From Helicobacter sp. MIT 11-5569 (lineage in GTDB: Bacteria; Campylobacterota; Campylobacteria; Campylobacterales; Helicobacteraceae), in the NCBI RefSeq assembly GCF_000765695.2, contig NZ_JRPB02000001.1, forward strand, positions 124,001 to 188,000: a stretch of 64,000 bases of DNA, given 5' to 3'. The notes under the pieces are model-generated. The model saw only the letters and a list, made by a program, of their open reading frames with translations, was not told the origin of the DNA and did no database searches. The translations under genes were made by a program, and so were the position numbers. Shown here piece by piece: positions 48,870 through 57,649 of the stretch. Within the stretch, counting starts at the first letter, position 1. Each line of letters starts with the position of its first letter.

Positions 48870-49388
48870 ATGATTGATAAAAATCAAGTTGTAAGCATTG
48901 AATATTCTGTTAAAGAAGATGGAACAGATAATGTTTTGGATTCTAATATTGGTGGAAAGCCATTAGAATTTATTATGGGTGCAGGAGAGATTATTAAAGG
49001 CTTAGAAGAAGCAGTAGCTGAAATGCAAGTTGGTGATAAAAAAGAGGTGATTATAGCTCCAGTTAATGCTTATGGTGAATATCAGTCTGATTACGTACAA
49101 GAAGTTCCGCGCGACCAATTTGTTGGGATTGATTTACAACAAGGAATGACGCTTTTTGGTCAAGGGGAAAATGGTGAAACTGTTCAAGTTATAGTAAAAG
49201 ATTTCAATAATGATGTGGTAATTGTAGATTATAACCATCCTTTAGCTGGAAAAACACTGAACTTTTCAGTTGCAATTCTTGCAACACGTGAAGCGACAGA
49301 AAAAGAGCTAAGTTGTGGATTACATTATCAAGAACATAGTCATGACGGCGGAGGGTGTTGCGGTGGCGGTGGATGTGGTTGCCACTAA
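48870..49388 (+). CDS. slyD: FKBP-type peptidyl-prolyl isomerase SlyD
   Basis: A 172-residue prolyl isomerase and chaperone. GGKPLEFIMGAGEIIKGLEEAVAEM is the split FKBP core, with an insert-in-flap domain (about 70-125, DQFVGIDLQQGMTLFGQ) that binds unfolded chains. The end is a metal-binding tail rich in His, Cys and Gly (CGLHYQEHSHDGGGCCGGGG, then CGCH). SlyD delivers nickel to hydrogenase and, in Helicobacter, possibly to urease maturation. ATG with AGGAGAAG upstream. It ends the tol-pal run. Confidence 0.93.
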   Translation: MIDKNQVVSIEYSVKEDGTDNVLDSNIGGKPLEFIMGAGEIIKGLEEAVAEMQVGDKKEVIIAPVNAYGEYQSDYVQEVPRDQFVGIDLQQGMTLFGQGENGETVQVIVKDFNNDVVIVDYNHPLAGKTLNFSVAILATREATEKELSCGLHYQEHSHDGGGCCGGGGCGCH

Positions 49389-49403
49389 AATTCTCTAAAT
49401 ACA

Positions 49404-50528
49404 ATGAATCTTACTTTTGCTTATACGCATTCCCCAATAGAATTTTATTTTAGACAAAGTCCTAGAGACTTTGTTGTTGAAGAAGTTCCTCTTTATCCTT
49501 TTTGTGGTTCAGGAATGCATCTTATTTTAAAAGTCCGCAAAAAAAATCTTGCAACATTTGAATTATTAAAAATCTTATCTAATCATCTTGGGATTAAAGA
49601 AAAAGATATTGGCTATGCAGGATTAAAAGATAAAAATGCTTTAACAATCCAACATATTAGCTTGCCTATTTCTACAAAAATAAAGTTAGAAAGTTTTACA
49701 CATAATGATATTAAAATTTTAGAATCCACATTACATAATAATAAAATTAAAATTGGACATTTAAAGGGTAATAAATTTTTTATCCGTATTAAAAAGCTAA
49801 ATCCACTAAATGCACAAAAGGTAGAGCAAGTTGTAGAATCTATTGAAAAATTTGGGATTCCAAATTATTTTAGCTATCAACGTTTTGGCATAGATGGAAA
49901 GAATTATTTGCAAGGCAAAGAGATTATTGAGAAAAAAAAATATATTCGTGATAAAAAGATAAGAAATTTTCTTATTAGTGCATATCAGAGTTATTTATTT
50001 AACGCTTGGTTATCACTGCGCATTGAGATTTCACACATTATTGCTAGCACTCAAGAAATCAAGAAAGCATTAGAGCTGTATTTACAATCAAATGTGATTC
50101 CAACAATTTTTGAAGATAAAACTTATTGTGCGGCTTTAAAAGCACAAAATCACCCTTTTAAATTATTAGAAGGAGATATACTTTGCCACTATCCTTTTGG
50201 GAAACATTTTCTTTTGGAAAAAGATTTACTAAAGGAATCGACACGTTTTTTAAAAAAGGATATAGCACCTACGGGTTTGTTAAATGGAGAAAAGGCAGCA
50301 TTAAGTCAAAAATGCGCAGAGTTTTTTGAAGAAAAATTTTTGGATAATAGGATTCAAAGTGTAGGGCAACGTCGCTATGCTTGGATTTTTCCACAAGATT
50401 TACAATTTTCTTATAAAAAAGAAGAAGCACAAGGTGAGCTTAGTTTTTTCTTGCCAAAAGGTGCATATGCGACAAATTTATTGCGTGAGCTAGCACACAG
50501 AGAGATTATGGAGGAAATAGATGTTTGA
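49404..50528 (+). CDS. truD: tRNA pseudouridine-13 synthase TruD
   Basis: A 374-residue enzyme that converts U13 of tRNA-Glu to pseudouridine. The catalytic Asp is in DIGYAGLKDKNALTIQ, and QSPRDFVVEEVPLYPFCGSG is the N-terminal motif. IPNYFSYQRFGIDGKNYLQG and ISAYQSYLFNAWLSLR are further TruD-specific blocks. The start ATG follows slyD by 15 bases and the end overlaps htpX by 8 bases. No strong ribosome site is seen before the ATG. Confidence 0.93.
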   Translation: MNLTFAYTHSPIEFYFRQSPRDFVVEEVPLYPFCGSGMHLILKVRKKNLATFELLKILSNHLGIKEKDIGYAGLKDKNALTIQHISLPISTKIKLESFTHNDIKILESTLHNNKIKIGHLKGNKFFIRIKKLNPLNAQKVEQVVESIEKFGIPNYFSYQRFGIDGKNYLQGKEIIEKKKYIRDKKIRNFLISAYQSYLFNAWLSLRIEISHIIASTQEIKKALELYLQSNVIPTIFEDKTYCAALKAQNHPFKLLEGDILCHYPFGKHFLLEKDLLKESTRFLKKDIAPTGLLNGEKAALSQKCAEFFEEKFLDNRIQSVGQRRYAWIFPQDLQFSYKKEEAQGELSFFLPKGAYATNLLRELAHREIMEEIDV

Positions 50529-51441
50529 TAAGATAATAAGAGAAAATCAATTTAAGACAAATTGTGTCATAGTGGTTTATGTATTAATTTTTGTATGTAT
50601 TGGCTTACTTGTAGATATTATTAGAGTTGATGCTAACACTTTTAGCGATGGATTTTATGCGCTGCTTAGTTTAAAGTTTCCATTAGTTACAGTGATTATG
50701 TTAGGAGTTGCTCTTGTTTTAATATTTTTTACCATTAATAATTTTAAGCAAATTTTACTTAGTGGAAGTGAGTATAAAGAAATCGTAGCTGGAAATGAAA
50801 CAAATGCCCAAGAAAAGAATCTCACAAAAATGCTAGATGAACTCGTTGAGAGTGCAAATTTACCTTTTCGTCCAAAACTTTATCTAATGGAAGCTCCTTA
50901 TATGAATGCCTTTGCTAGTGGATGGAACGCGAAGAATTCTCTAATAACGCTTACCACAACCCTAGTGCAGAATCTAAGCTATGCTGAGCAAAAAGCAGTA
51001 ATGGCACATGAGTTAAGCCATATTAGACATGGTGATATTCGATTAACTTTAATGGTTGGAATACTAAGTAATATTATGCTTTTGGCTGTTAATTATGGCG
51101 TCTATATGTTTCTAGGTGATTCACGTGAGAGAAGTGCAAATATTGCGCGTATGATTTTGCTTGGTTTGCAGGTTGTTTTGCCTATCATAACACTTGTGCT
51201 ACAAATGTTTTTGAGCCGCTCAAGAGAATATATGGCGGATTCTGGAGCAGCGTATTTAATGGGGGATAGCAAACCAATGATTCAGGCTTTACAAAAAATT
51301 AGTGGAAGTTATGCACAATCAGACTTTTCACAAAGTGATAGGAATCCTACGCGACAAGCTTTATATATTTTTTCAAATTCAGAAATATTTAGCACACACC
51401 CTAGCATTGAAAATCGCATTAAAGCATTATTAAATCAATAA
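50521..51441 (+). CDS. htpX: Membrane zinc protease HtpX-like
   Basis: A 306-residue inner-membrane protease. Two membrane helices come before the protease domain (about 18-36 and 58-76). The active site is VMAHELSHIRHGDIR (HExxH), and ADSGAAYLMGD carries the third zinc ligand in a SREYMAD context. HtpX works with FtsH on damaged membrane proteins. It overlaps truD by 8 bases, with GGAGGA inside truD's end as ribosome site. folE follows 8 bases later. Confidence 0.92.
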   Translation: MFDKIIRENQFKTNCVIVVYVLIFVCIGLLVDIIRVDANTFSDGFYALLSLKFPLVTVIMLGVALVLIFFTINNFKQILLSGSEYKEIVAGNETNAQEKNLTKMLDELVESANLPFRPKLYLMEAPYMNAFASGWNAKNSLITLTTTLVQNLSYAEQKAVMAHELSHIRHGDIRLTLMVGILSNIMLLAVNYGVYMFLGDSRERSANIARMILLGLQVVLPIITLVLQMFLSRSREYMADSGAAYLMGDSKPMIQALQKISGSYAQSDFSQSDRNPTRQALYIFSNSEIFSTHPSIENRIKALLNQ

Positions 51442-51449
51442 GGAATCCT

Positions 51450-52004
51450 ATGGGAGAAAATGCTCAAGAACTTATCCGTTCTATTTTTGATTGTATTGGG
51501 GAAGATAGGAATCGTGAGGGACTTTTGGATACACCAAAACGTGTTGTGAAGAGTTGGGAACATTTATATAGTGGCTATAAGAGCAATCCTAAAGAAATAT
51601 TAGGGACTGTTTTTACTGAGGGAGCTTGCGATGAAATGGTGGTGTTAAAAGATATTGAGTTTTACTCTGTTTGCGAACATCATATGTTGCCCTTTTTTGG
51701 AAAAATCTCTATTGGATATATTCCTGATTCTAAAGTTGTTGGAATCTCAAAATTAGCACGTCTTGTAGAGGTGTATTCTAGGCGTTTGCAAATCCAAGAA
51801 AAGATGACAGCGCAAATTGCAGATACATTAATGGAAGTCTTGCAACCTAAAGGTGTAATGGTCGTTGCTGAAGCAAAACATATGTGTATGGTAATGCGTG
51901 GTGTGGAAAAACAAAATAGCCTTATGTTAACAAGTGCAATTCGGGGACTTTTTAAAAGCGATCATCGCACAAGAGAAGAGTTTATGGGGTTGATTCGTAA
52001 TTAA
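51450..52004 (+). CDS. folE: GTP cyclohydrolase I
   Basis: A 184-residue enzyme that makes 7,8-dihydroneopterin triphosphate from GTP for folate (and queuosine) synthesis. Zinc is bound by the Cys and His in SVCEHHMLPFFG and the Cys in AKHMCMVMRGVEK. TPKRVVKSWEHLYSGY is the N-terminal motif. Length is standard for the FolE1 type. The stop overlaps the nth stop by 4 bases on the other strand. Confidence 0.95.
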   Translation: MGENAQELIRSIFDCIGEDRNREGLLDTPKRVVKSWEHLYSGYKSNPKEILGTVFTEGACDEMVVLKDIEFYSVCEHHMLPFFGKISIGYIPDSKVVGISKLARLVEVYSRRLQIQEKMTAQIADTLMEVLQPKGVMVVAEAKHMCMVMRGVEKQNSLMLTSAIRGLFKSDHRTREEFMGLIRN

Positions 52005-52672
52005 TTGCAACGATAAGTTGTTTTGCTTTTGCAAAGGTGGTTTAAAAAACATTCTTGACATTTAGGATTTACTGCCTTGCAAGTGTAACGTCCAAATAAT
52101 ACCATTGCTTGGTGTAGAGTTGCTAAGTTGTCTTTAAAAATTTTTGTGAGGTCATCTTCTGTGGCAAGAGGCGTGCTAGCAGAACTTAAACCCAAACGAT
52201 GAGAAACGCGAAAGACATGCGTATCTACGGCAATGAAATTTGCTTCTTTGGATTCTATTAGCACAACATTTGCAGTTTTTTGTCCAACACCCGGGAGAGT
52301 TTTTAGAATCTCCCTATCCAAAGGAATCTCTCCGTTATATTTTTCACAAATTTCTTTTGCCATTGCTTTAAGATTCTTTGCTTTATTGTTAAAAAAACTG
52401 CAAGTTTTAATACATTCTTTAATGGAATCTAAATTTGCTTCTTTTAAAGCTTGCGGATTAGGAAATTTTGAAAAAAGCGTTGGTGTTATGAGATTAACGC
52501 GTTTGTCTGTGCATTGTGCTGAAAGCATTACTGCAATTAAAAGCTCAAAATCATTAGAAAATATTAATTCAGTTTTTGCACCTTTGAAATGCTCTAAAAA
52601 GAGTTCTTTAATGGCTTTAATTTCAGCTTTTGTTGCTTTTTTTGGGTTTTTGATTTTATTTTTTGTTTCCAC
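52001..52672 (-). CDS. nth: Endonuclease III
   Basis: A 223-residue DNA glycosylase/lyase that removes oxidised pyrimidines. The helix-hairpin-helix with the catalytic lysine is LPGVGQKTANVVL, and the catalytic Asp is in IAVDTHVFRVSHRLGL. A [4Fe-4S] site of form C-x6-C-x2-C-x5-C is present near the C terminus (CKAVNPKCQECFLNHLC). I choose the GTG at 52672: AAGGA lies 5 bases upstream inside the last codons of the AsmA-like gene, whose stop is 1 base before. A longer TTG frame to 52696 has no site. Confidence 0.93.
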   Translation of the reverse strand: METKNKIKNPKKATKAEIKAIKELFLEHFKGAKTELIFSNDFELLIAVMLSAQCTDKRVNLITPTLFSKFPNPQALKEANLDSIKECIKTCSFFNNKAKNLKAMAKEICEKYNGEIPLDREILKTLPGVGQKTANVVLIESKEANFIAVDTHVFRVSHRLGLSSASTPLATEDDLTKIFKDNLATLHQAMVLFGRYTCKAVNPKCQECFLNHLCKSKTTYRCN

Positions 52673-52673
52673 T

Positions 52674-55274
52674 TTAATCCTTAGTAAATACTTCAAAAGG
52701 TGAAGTAATGACGCGTTTTAAGATATTAAAAGGAGAGAGGATAATATCTTGAGCAGTTTGTGTGCTAATTTGTGGGTTATCAATTGTTCCATTGATTTTA
52801 AAATTTGTAGAGATTATGCCATTTTTACCAAGCACAATGTAATTGACAAGTGGAATCTTATTGATGATTCCGCTTAAAGCTTTTGCTGTAATAAGTTCAG
52901 CATTAAAATCAATATTTTTGCTTTCTAGTTGAATAATCCCTTGTCCATTAATATCAATAGAAGAACCTTTGAAATTTAAAGCATCAATCGCTAAAAATTG
53001 GTCATTTAAACCAAAATGAATACTGCCATCTTCTAAATAATATCCTTCTTGGTTAAAACCCGGAAGTTTAAAGCTTAATAAAGAGGGAATAGTATCAATA
53101 AATGCCATTAGATTTTGCAAGACATTAAGCTCATCTATAGAAGTATTAAGCAACTTCATTTCTCCAACAATAATCCCTTTTTCATTGGTGTTTGCATTAA
53201 TAAAAAAACGTCCTTTATTAAAAATATGTTTGCGTGCAATGGTGTTTAAGAATGTATCACCAAATTCCCTTGCATCAAGTGTGATAGAAGTTCCACGTTT
53301 ATAAATATCTGCATTTCCATTTTTATGTTTTAATGTGCCTTGTATGGTATCATCATAAAGGTGAAAATTAAAATAATCACTTAAAATTGTATAATCTTTA
53401 AAGATTAAATTTGTATTGCTTCCTTCTACGATAAGCGGAATCTCTGTATTGTCTGGATTCGTGCTTGTAAAATTTTCGCTATTTAAATTTAGATTCACAT
53501 CTTTAAAGTTTATTTTTTTCTTTCCTTGTAAGTTCTGAAGTGCAAAAATATCACTGCTTATAATAAAACCATCGGGATTATAAAATAAAGTGAGATTCAT
53601 ATTAGAAATTGGTGCATTATCATTTTGATTTATCAATATATTTTGTTCGCTATTTACAGAAATTTTTGCTTGGTATTCTAAAAAATCCTGCGTATTGACT
53701 TCTAATGCGCCATTAGTAACTTTATATTCTTGTAGAATTTCAGAAAATGGAATAAAGTGGCTTAAATTTTCTACATCGAAAATATAAGGTGCATTTAATT
53801 TAGCGTTAAATGTAAGCGTTGGTAAAGTCAAAATAATAGAGTTTTCGTCTTTAAAATCTACGCTAAAAGGCAAAGAATGATTAGAGATTTGTAAAATATC
53901 AGGTCGAACTAACATTAAAGAATGGACAAGCATATCTCCACTAATATTTTTATTTTCCGTGTTAATAATAAAATTAGAATCTCCTTGTAAGATATTTTGA
54001 TAAGTGATATTTTGGGATTCTACTTTGATAATATGGTTATTAAGCTCGACATTAAGCTCTTTAAAATTTAAAGGAACTCCACTAAGCAAGACTTGAGAAT
54101 CTTTGGATTTAAAGATTCCTTTTGTTTTAAGTTGGTGAGTCATTAAATCAAGATGAATAAAAAGATTTGTGATAATATTGGCATTTGCTGCTTTGATAGG
54201 CAATATAATATGATAGGCTTGTAAAACCTCTTGAATTGTGGAATCCAAAGGAGCGTTAGTGTTTAAATTTAGCTCTAAACTTGGTGTATTTCCAACTATA
54301 TTCCTTAAGGCTACTTTTGTTCCATTTGCAGAGTATTGTTGGTAGGTTGGAGATTCTGGATAAAACTCTAGTGCGTTATTTTGAAATAATAATTTTACAG
54401 ATTTTGCATGGGCTGCAGGTAGATTTGGGTGAAAGATTACTTCAGCATTCTTAGCAGTTGCTAAAACATATAAGGAATCTATGGAATCTTGTAGGATTTG
54501 TTTGCCCTTTAATGGAATTGTGATAGATAAGTCATTAATTTGCGCACTCTCTACGCTATAATTGTCAAAAATCCATGCATCAACAAGTTTATTTTCAATT
54601 TCTGGGAGCAAAGAGCGTAAAAATTTAATATCTCCAAAAATATTACTAGAGCCTTTAATATTCAAGGTCTTTAAATCGCTATAAATCTCTAAATTTAAAC
54701 GCACATAAGAGTAATAATTTTCTTTATTTAAAACATCTACGCTTCCATTTATAGCAATTTCTTGACGTCTTAAATCATAGACACCTTCACCATGAAAGTA
54801 AATTCCATAAGGTTTAAGATAAAAATCGTGAATTTTAATGAGGACTTTAGAAGTCTCTTCTATGAGATTTAATTTAGCATGCAAATCTGGAAGATTAAGC
54901 GTAAAATTATCTCCATCATAAAATAAATTTGCTTGATAGTCTTTAATATAAATATTTTTAATAGAAATTTTTTGAAAATATTGAAGGATAAAATGCACAT
55001 TTTTAGCAATAGTTACTTGCGTAGAAATGGGAAGTTTGTTATCAGAATCATTAGAATCAAAATGTTTTAAATGCAAGGACTCGATTTCTAAAATGAGTTT
55101 TTTATCTAATCTTAGGTAGAATCCCTCAATTTGAGAGCCAACTAAACTAAAACGCTCTAGTTTAATTCCTGTATGTAAAAAGGTATAAAGCGTGATAAAT
55201 AAACCTATAAAAAATGTAAGAAATAAGATAAGCTTTAATGTCTTGGTTGATGGTATTTTTATTCTTTTAATCAT
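52674..55274 (-). CDS. Large AsmA-like (DUF3971-type) membrane-anchored protein
   Basis: An 866-residue protein with one N-terminal membrane helix (LKLILFLTFFIGLFITLYTF) and otherwise beta-strand-rich sequence that lies in the periplasm. The end matches the AsmA C-terminal fold: GYYLEDGSIHFGLNDQFLAI, FKGSSIDINGQGIIQLESKN and PLVNYIVLGKNGIISTNFKI. AsmA-like proteins (TamB, YhdP) are thought to bridge the envelope and carry phospholipids to the outer membrane. The start at 55274 lacks a ribosome site and overlaps the mltG 5' end on the other strand. In H. pylori, HP0586 holds this place between nth and the mltG homologue, as I recall. Confidence 0.8.
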   Translation of the reverse strand: MIKRIKIPSTKTLKLILFLTFFIGLFITLYTFLHTGIKLERFSLVGSQIEGFYLRLDKKLILEIESLHLKHFDSNDSDNKLPISTQVTIAKNVHFILQYFQKISIKNIYIKDYQANLFYDGDNFTLNLPDLHAKLNLIEETSKVLIKIHDFYLKPYGIYFHGEGVYDLRRQEIAINGSVDVLNKENYYSYVRLNLEIYSDLKTLNIKGSSNIFGDIKFLRSLLPEIENKLVDAWIFDNYSVESAQINDLSITIPLKGKQILQDSIDSLYVLATAKNAEVIFHPNLPAAHAKSVKLLFQNNALEFYPESPTYQQYSANGTKVALRNIVGNTPSLELNLNTNAPLDSTIQEVLQAYHIILPIKAANANIITNLFIHLDLMTHQLKTKGIFKSKDSQVLLSGVPLNFKELNVELNNHIIKVESQNITYQNILQGDSNFIINTENKNISGDMLVHSLMLVRPDILQISNHSLPFSVDFKDENSIILTLPTLTFNAKLNAPYIFDVENLSHFIPFSEILQEYKVTNGALEVNTQDFLEYQAKISVNSEQNILINQNDNAPISNMNLTLFYNPDGFIISSDIFALQNLQGKKKINFKDVNLNLNSENFTSTNPDNTEIPLIVEGSNTNLIFKDYTILSDYFNFHLYDDTIQGTLKHKNGNADIYKRGTSITLDAREFGDTFLNTIARKHIFNKGRFFINANTNEKGIIVGEMKLLNTSIDELNVLQNLMAFIDTIPSLLSFKLPGFNQEGYYLEDGSIHFGLNDQFLAIDALNFKGSSIDINGQGIIQLESKNIDFNAELITAKALSGIINKIPLVNYIVLGKNGIISTNFKINGTIDNPQISTQTAQDIILSPFNILKRVITSPFEVFTKD

Positions 55275-56145
55275 TTTATGTTTCTATTTGCAGACTTCTA
55301 TGCAGTCTAGTCGTATTGTTTATGTGCCAAAAGGAGGAACAAATACAATTATAGCATATTTACAAGCAAATAATTTTGATTTAACCGCTGGGGATAAATA
55401 TTTGGTGCGATTTTTTGGTTATCCACAAAGTGGGTGGCTAGATATTGGTGAAACAACTCTAAGCAAGGGAGATTTTCTCTATAAACTTACTACTGCAAAA
55501 GCAGTCTTAGAAGATATTACGCTAATTCCGGGAGAAACTTTGTATTTCTTTATCAAAGAAATAAGCGCAAAGTTAAACTTAGATGAAAACGCATTACATT
55601 TAGCTTATGCAAAATATGCTCCTATGCCAGATGGTGTGATTTTGGCAAATACCTATAAAGTGCCAAAAGGCATTAGTGCTTCCCATTTAATGTATTATTT
55701 AGTCAATACTTCCCTAAGTGAGCATAAAAAATGGGCGATTAAATTTTTAGGGGAATATGATGAAAAACAATGGTTTAGATATGTGATTATTGCATCTATT
55801 ATCCAAAAAGAATCCGCCAATGAAGAGGAAATGCCTCTGGTATCAGCAGTAATTCGGAATCGCCTAGAAAAGAAAATGCGCCTACAAATGGATGGCTCTC
55901 TTAATTATGGAAAATATTCACACACAAAAATAACACCCCAAATGATACGAAATGATACAACTAGTTACAATACTTATCGTAATGATGGAATCCCAGAAGC
56001 TCCTGTAGGAAGTGTAGGATTTAAGGCGATTCAAGCAGCAATATTTCCCGCAAACGTTGATTATCTCTACTTTGTAAGAAATAAAAATGGGGTACATTCT
56101 TTTAGTAAAACATATAAGGAACATATTGATAATTTCTCAAAATAA
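55192..56145 (+). CDS. mltG: Endolytic murein transglycosylase MltG-like
   Basis: A 317-residue membrane-anchored lytic transglycosylase (YceG family; older annotations wrongly say aminodeoxychorismate lyase). One membrane helix (VDGIFILLIILCFYL) precedes a LysM-like part and the catalytic domain: ASIIQKESANEEEMPLVSAV contains the catalytic Glu, and LQMDGSLNYGK, EAPVGSVGFKAIQAAIFPAN and FVRNKNGVHSFSKTYKEH are family blocks. It cuts glycan chains during elongation. The GTG at 55192 with AAAGG upstream is used; a TTG at 55243 is possible. In either case it overlaps the AsmA-like gene head to head. Confidence 0.9.
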   Translation: MINKPIKNVRNKISFNVLVDGIFILLIILCFYLQTSMQSSRIVYVPKGGTNTIIAYLQANNFDLTAGDKYLVRFFGYPQSGWLDIGETTLSKGDFLYKLTTAKAVLEDITLIPGETLYFFIKEISAKLNLDENALHLAYAKYAPMPDGVILANTYKVPKGISASHLMYYLVNTSLSEHKKWAIKFLGEYDEKQWFRYVIIASIIQKESANEEEMPLVSAVIRNRLEKKMRLQMDGSLNYGKYSHTKITPQMIRNDTTSYNTYRNDGIPEAPVGSVGFKAIQAAIFPANVDYLYFVRNKNGVHSFSKTYKEHIDNFSK

Positions 56146-56212
56146 CAAAAAGAATCGCTAAAAGCTTTAAAAATAAGATTAATTTAAGAAAAAATACTTA
56201 ACAATATCTCAA

Positions 56213-56246
56213 CAAAGTTTAACGCAAAAAGTTAAATAAAACTTTG
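56213..56246. promoter_or_regulatory. Nested inverted repeats upstream of the mdh -10 box
   Basis: An outer perfect repeat CAAAGTTT (56213-56220) / AAACTTTG (56239-56246) encloses an inner one, TTTAAC (56218-56223) / GTTAAA (56231-56236), with 7 bases between. It ends 11 bases before the -10 box, so it covers the -35 region; a regulator site is possible. A separate TTAAG-N8-CTTAA repeat lies at 56184-56201. Confidence 0.35.
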
Positions 56247-56257
56247 CTTTTTGTCAT

Positions 56258-56263
56258 TATAAA
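56258..56263 (+). promoter_or_regulatory. -10 box for mdh
   Basis: TATAAA, 26 bases before the ATG at 56290, in the 144-base gap after mltG. No -35 box is clear. Confidence 0.5.
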
Positions 56264-56289
56264 ATTCTAATTTTTTAAGGAAGGATGCA

Positions 56290-57231
56290 ATGGAGAGAGT
56301 CAAAAAAGTCGGAATCATTGGTGCTGGTAATGTAGGTTCAACTTTGGCTTATATTCTGTCTGCTACGACTCCTTATGAAATTGTTTTACAAGATAAAGAT
56401 AAAGATAGAGCAAGAGGAATGTTGCTTGATATGTTTCAAGCTTCTTGCGTGGGACCAAAATTTACAAAACTTGGTGTTATTGCATCTCCTAAAGATTTAA
56501 AGGGTTGTGATGTCATTGTTATTGCTGCTGGTTCTCCAAGATTGCCCGGAATGAGTCGCAATGATTTGCTCTTAGCAAATGCAAAAGTTATTAGTGAAAT
56601 TGCAAAAAATATTAAAGAAAATTCCCCAGAAGCGATTGTTGTGCTTGTAACAAACCCGCTTGATGCAATGGTTTATACCGCTTTAAAAGAAACTGGATTT
56701 AATTCAAAGCAGATTTTGGGAATGGCAGGCGTTTTAGATAGTGCAAGAATGGCAAGTTTCATTTATGAAAAATTACAATGCGCACCTGGTCAAATTATGT
56801 CTCCAGTAATGGGTGGGCATGGTGATGATATGGTTCCTCTTGCAAGATTTTGTATGGTCAATGGTGTGCCATTAGCAGAACTTTTAAGCGCAGAAGAAAT
56901 TAATGAAGTGATTGAGCGCACCAAAAATGCAGGAGCTGAAATTGTCAATTGCTTAAAAAAGGGTTCTGCATATTTTGCTCCAGCTAGAGCAACAGCAGAG
57001 ATGGTGCGAGCAATTATGAGTGATAGCCATAAGATTCTGCCCTGTTCTGTGTTATTGCAAGGAGAATACGGCTATGATGATGTTGTGGGTGGTGTCCCAG
57101 TAGAACTTGGAATCCACGGAATTGAACGCATTGTAGAGCTTAAGCTTAATGCAGAAGAAAAAGCACAATTTGATAAGTCAATCCAATCTGTTAAAAGTTT
57201 GATTGATACATTAAAAAAAGAATATTTTTAA
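56290..57231 (+). CDS. mdh: Malate dehydrogenase, lactate-dehydrogenase-like type
   Basis: A 313-residue NAD-dependent enzyme for the malate-oxaloacetate step. The Rossmann motif is [38 protein letters not shown] carries the substrate-binding Arg residues of the mobile loop, where Arg rather than Gln marks malate over lactate. [13 protein letters not shown] holds the catalytic His. Length is as in the family. AAGGAAGG lies before the ATG. The oorDABC genes follow after a 96-base gap in which sucCD sit in C. jejuni, as I recall. Confidence 0.94.
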   Translation: MERVKKVGIIGAGNVGSTLAYILSATTPYEIVLQDKDKDRARGMLLDMFQASCVGPKFTKLGVIASPKDLKGCDVIVIAAGSPRLPGMSRNDLLLANAKVISEIAKNIKENSPEAIVVLVTNPLDAMVYTALKETGFNSKQILGMAGVLDSARMASFIYEKLQCAPGQIMSPVMGGHGDDMVPLARFCMVNGVPLAELLSAEEINEVIERTKNAGAEIVNCLKKGSAYFAPARATAEMVRAIMSDSHKILPCSVLLQGEYGYDDVVGGVPVELGIHGIERIVELKLNAEEKAQFDKSIQSVKSLIDTLKKEYF

Positions 57232-57240
57232 ATCTATTTC

Positions 57241-57326
57241 AAGGAGGCGTAGTAATAGAAAATCTTTCAATGGTTGCAGGCAATTTAGGTGAAATAGATT
57301 TAAGTTTAGAAAATTTAAGGAGTTAA
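57241..57326 (+). other. Orphan ribosome binding site and short open frame between mdh and oorD
   Basis: A near-ideal AAGGAGG at 57241-57247 is followed, after 7 bases, not by ATG/GTG/TTG but by ATA at 57255. From there 23 codons run open to a TAA at 57324-57326, one base before the oorD ATG; the first in-frame ATG is at 57270. The oorD ribosome site (AAGGAG) lies in the last codons. This may be the relic of a lost gene start, or a non-canonical leader peptide. There is no evidence that it is translated. Confidence 0.4.
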
Positions 57327-57327
57327 A

Positions 57328-57639
57328 ATGGGATTATTAAAAGCCCCAGATAATACACCTGTTTGGGTGAATGAAGATCGTTGTAAAGCTTGTGATTTAT
57401 GTGTATCTGTATGTCCTTCAGGAACACTAGCAATGCGCCTTGATGAGAATAGAGTATTAGGAAAAATGGTGGAAATTATCCATCCAGAAAGTTGCATTGG
57501 ATGCCAAGATTGTGAGCTACATTGTCCAGATTTTGCAATTTCTGTTGCAGATAGAAAAGAATTCAAATTTGCAAAAATAACCGATGAAGCAAAACAAAGA
57601 GCAGAAGCAATCAAAGCTAATGGTTATATGGCTATATAA
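57328..57639 (+). CDS. oorD: 2-oxoglutarate:acceptor oxidoreductase, delta (ferredoxin-like) subunit
   Basis: A 103-residue iron-sulfur subunit with two [4Fe-4S] motifs: CKACDLCVSVCPSG and CIGCQDCELHCPDF, both of the C-x2-C-x2-C-x3-C-P type. It passes electrons from the OorAB active site to the acceptor. AAGGAG lies 5 bases before the ATG. It heads the four-gene oor operon, as in H. pylori HP0588-HP0591. Confidence 0.95.
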   Translation: MGLLKAPDNTPVWVNEDRCKACDLCVSVCPSGTLAMRLDENRVLGKMVEIIHPESCIGCQDCELHCPDFAISVADRKEFKFAKITDEAKQRAEAIKANGYMAI

Positions 57640-57649
57640 GGAGTAATTA

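Noticed and set aside
49320-49388. SlyD tail as a frameshift artefact
   Set aside because: A His/Cys/Gly-rich metal-binding tail is a normal SlyD feature.
56183-56188. A single TTTAAG as a CosR/HsrA binding site near mdh
   Set aside because: The reported HsrA-type sites have paired half-sites; only one half is seen here and the word is common in AT-rich sequence.
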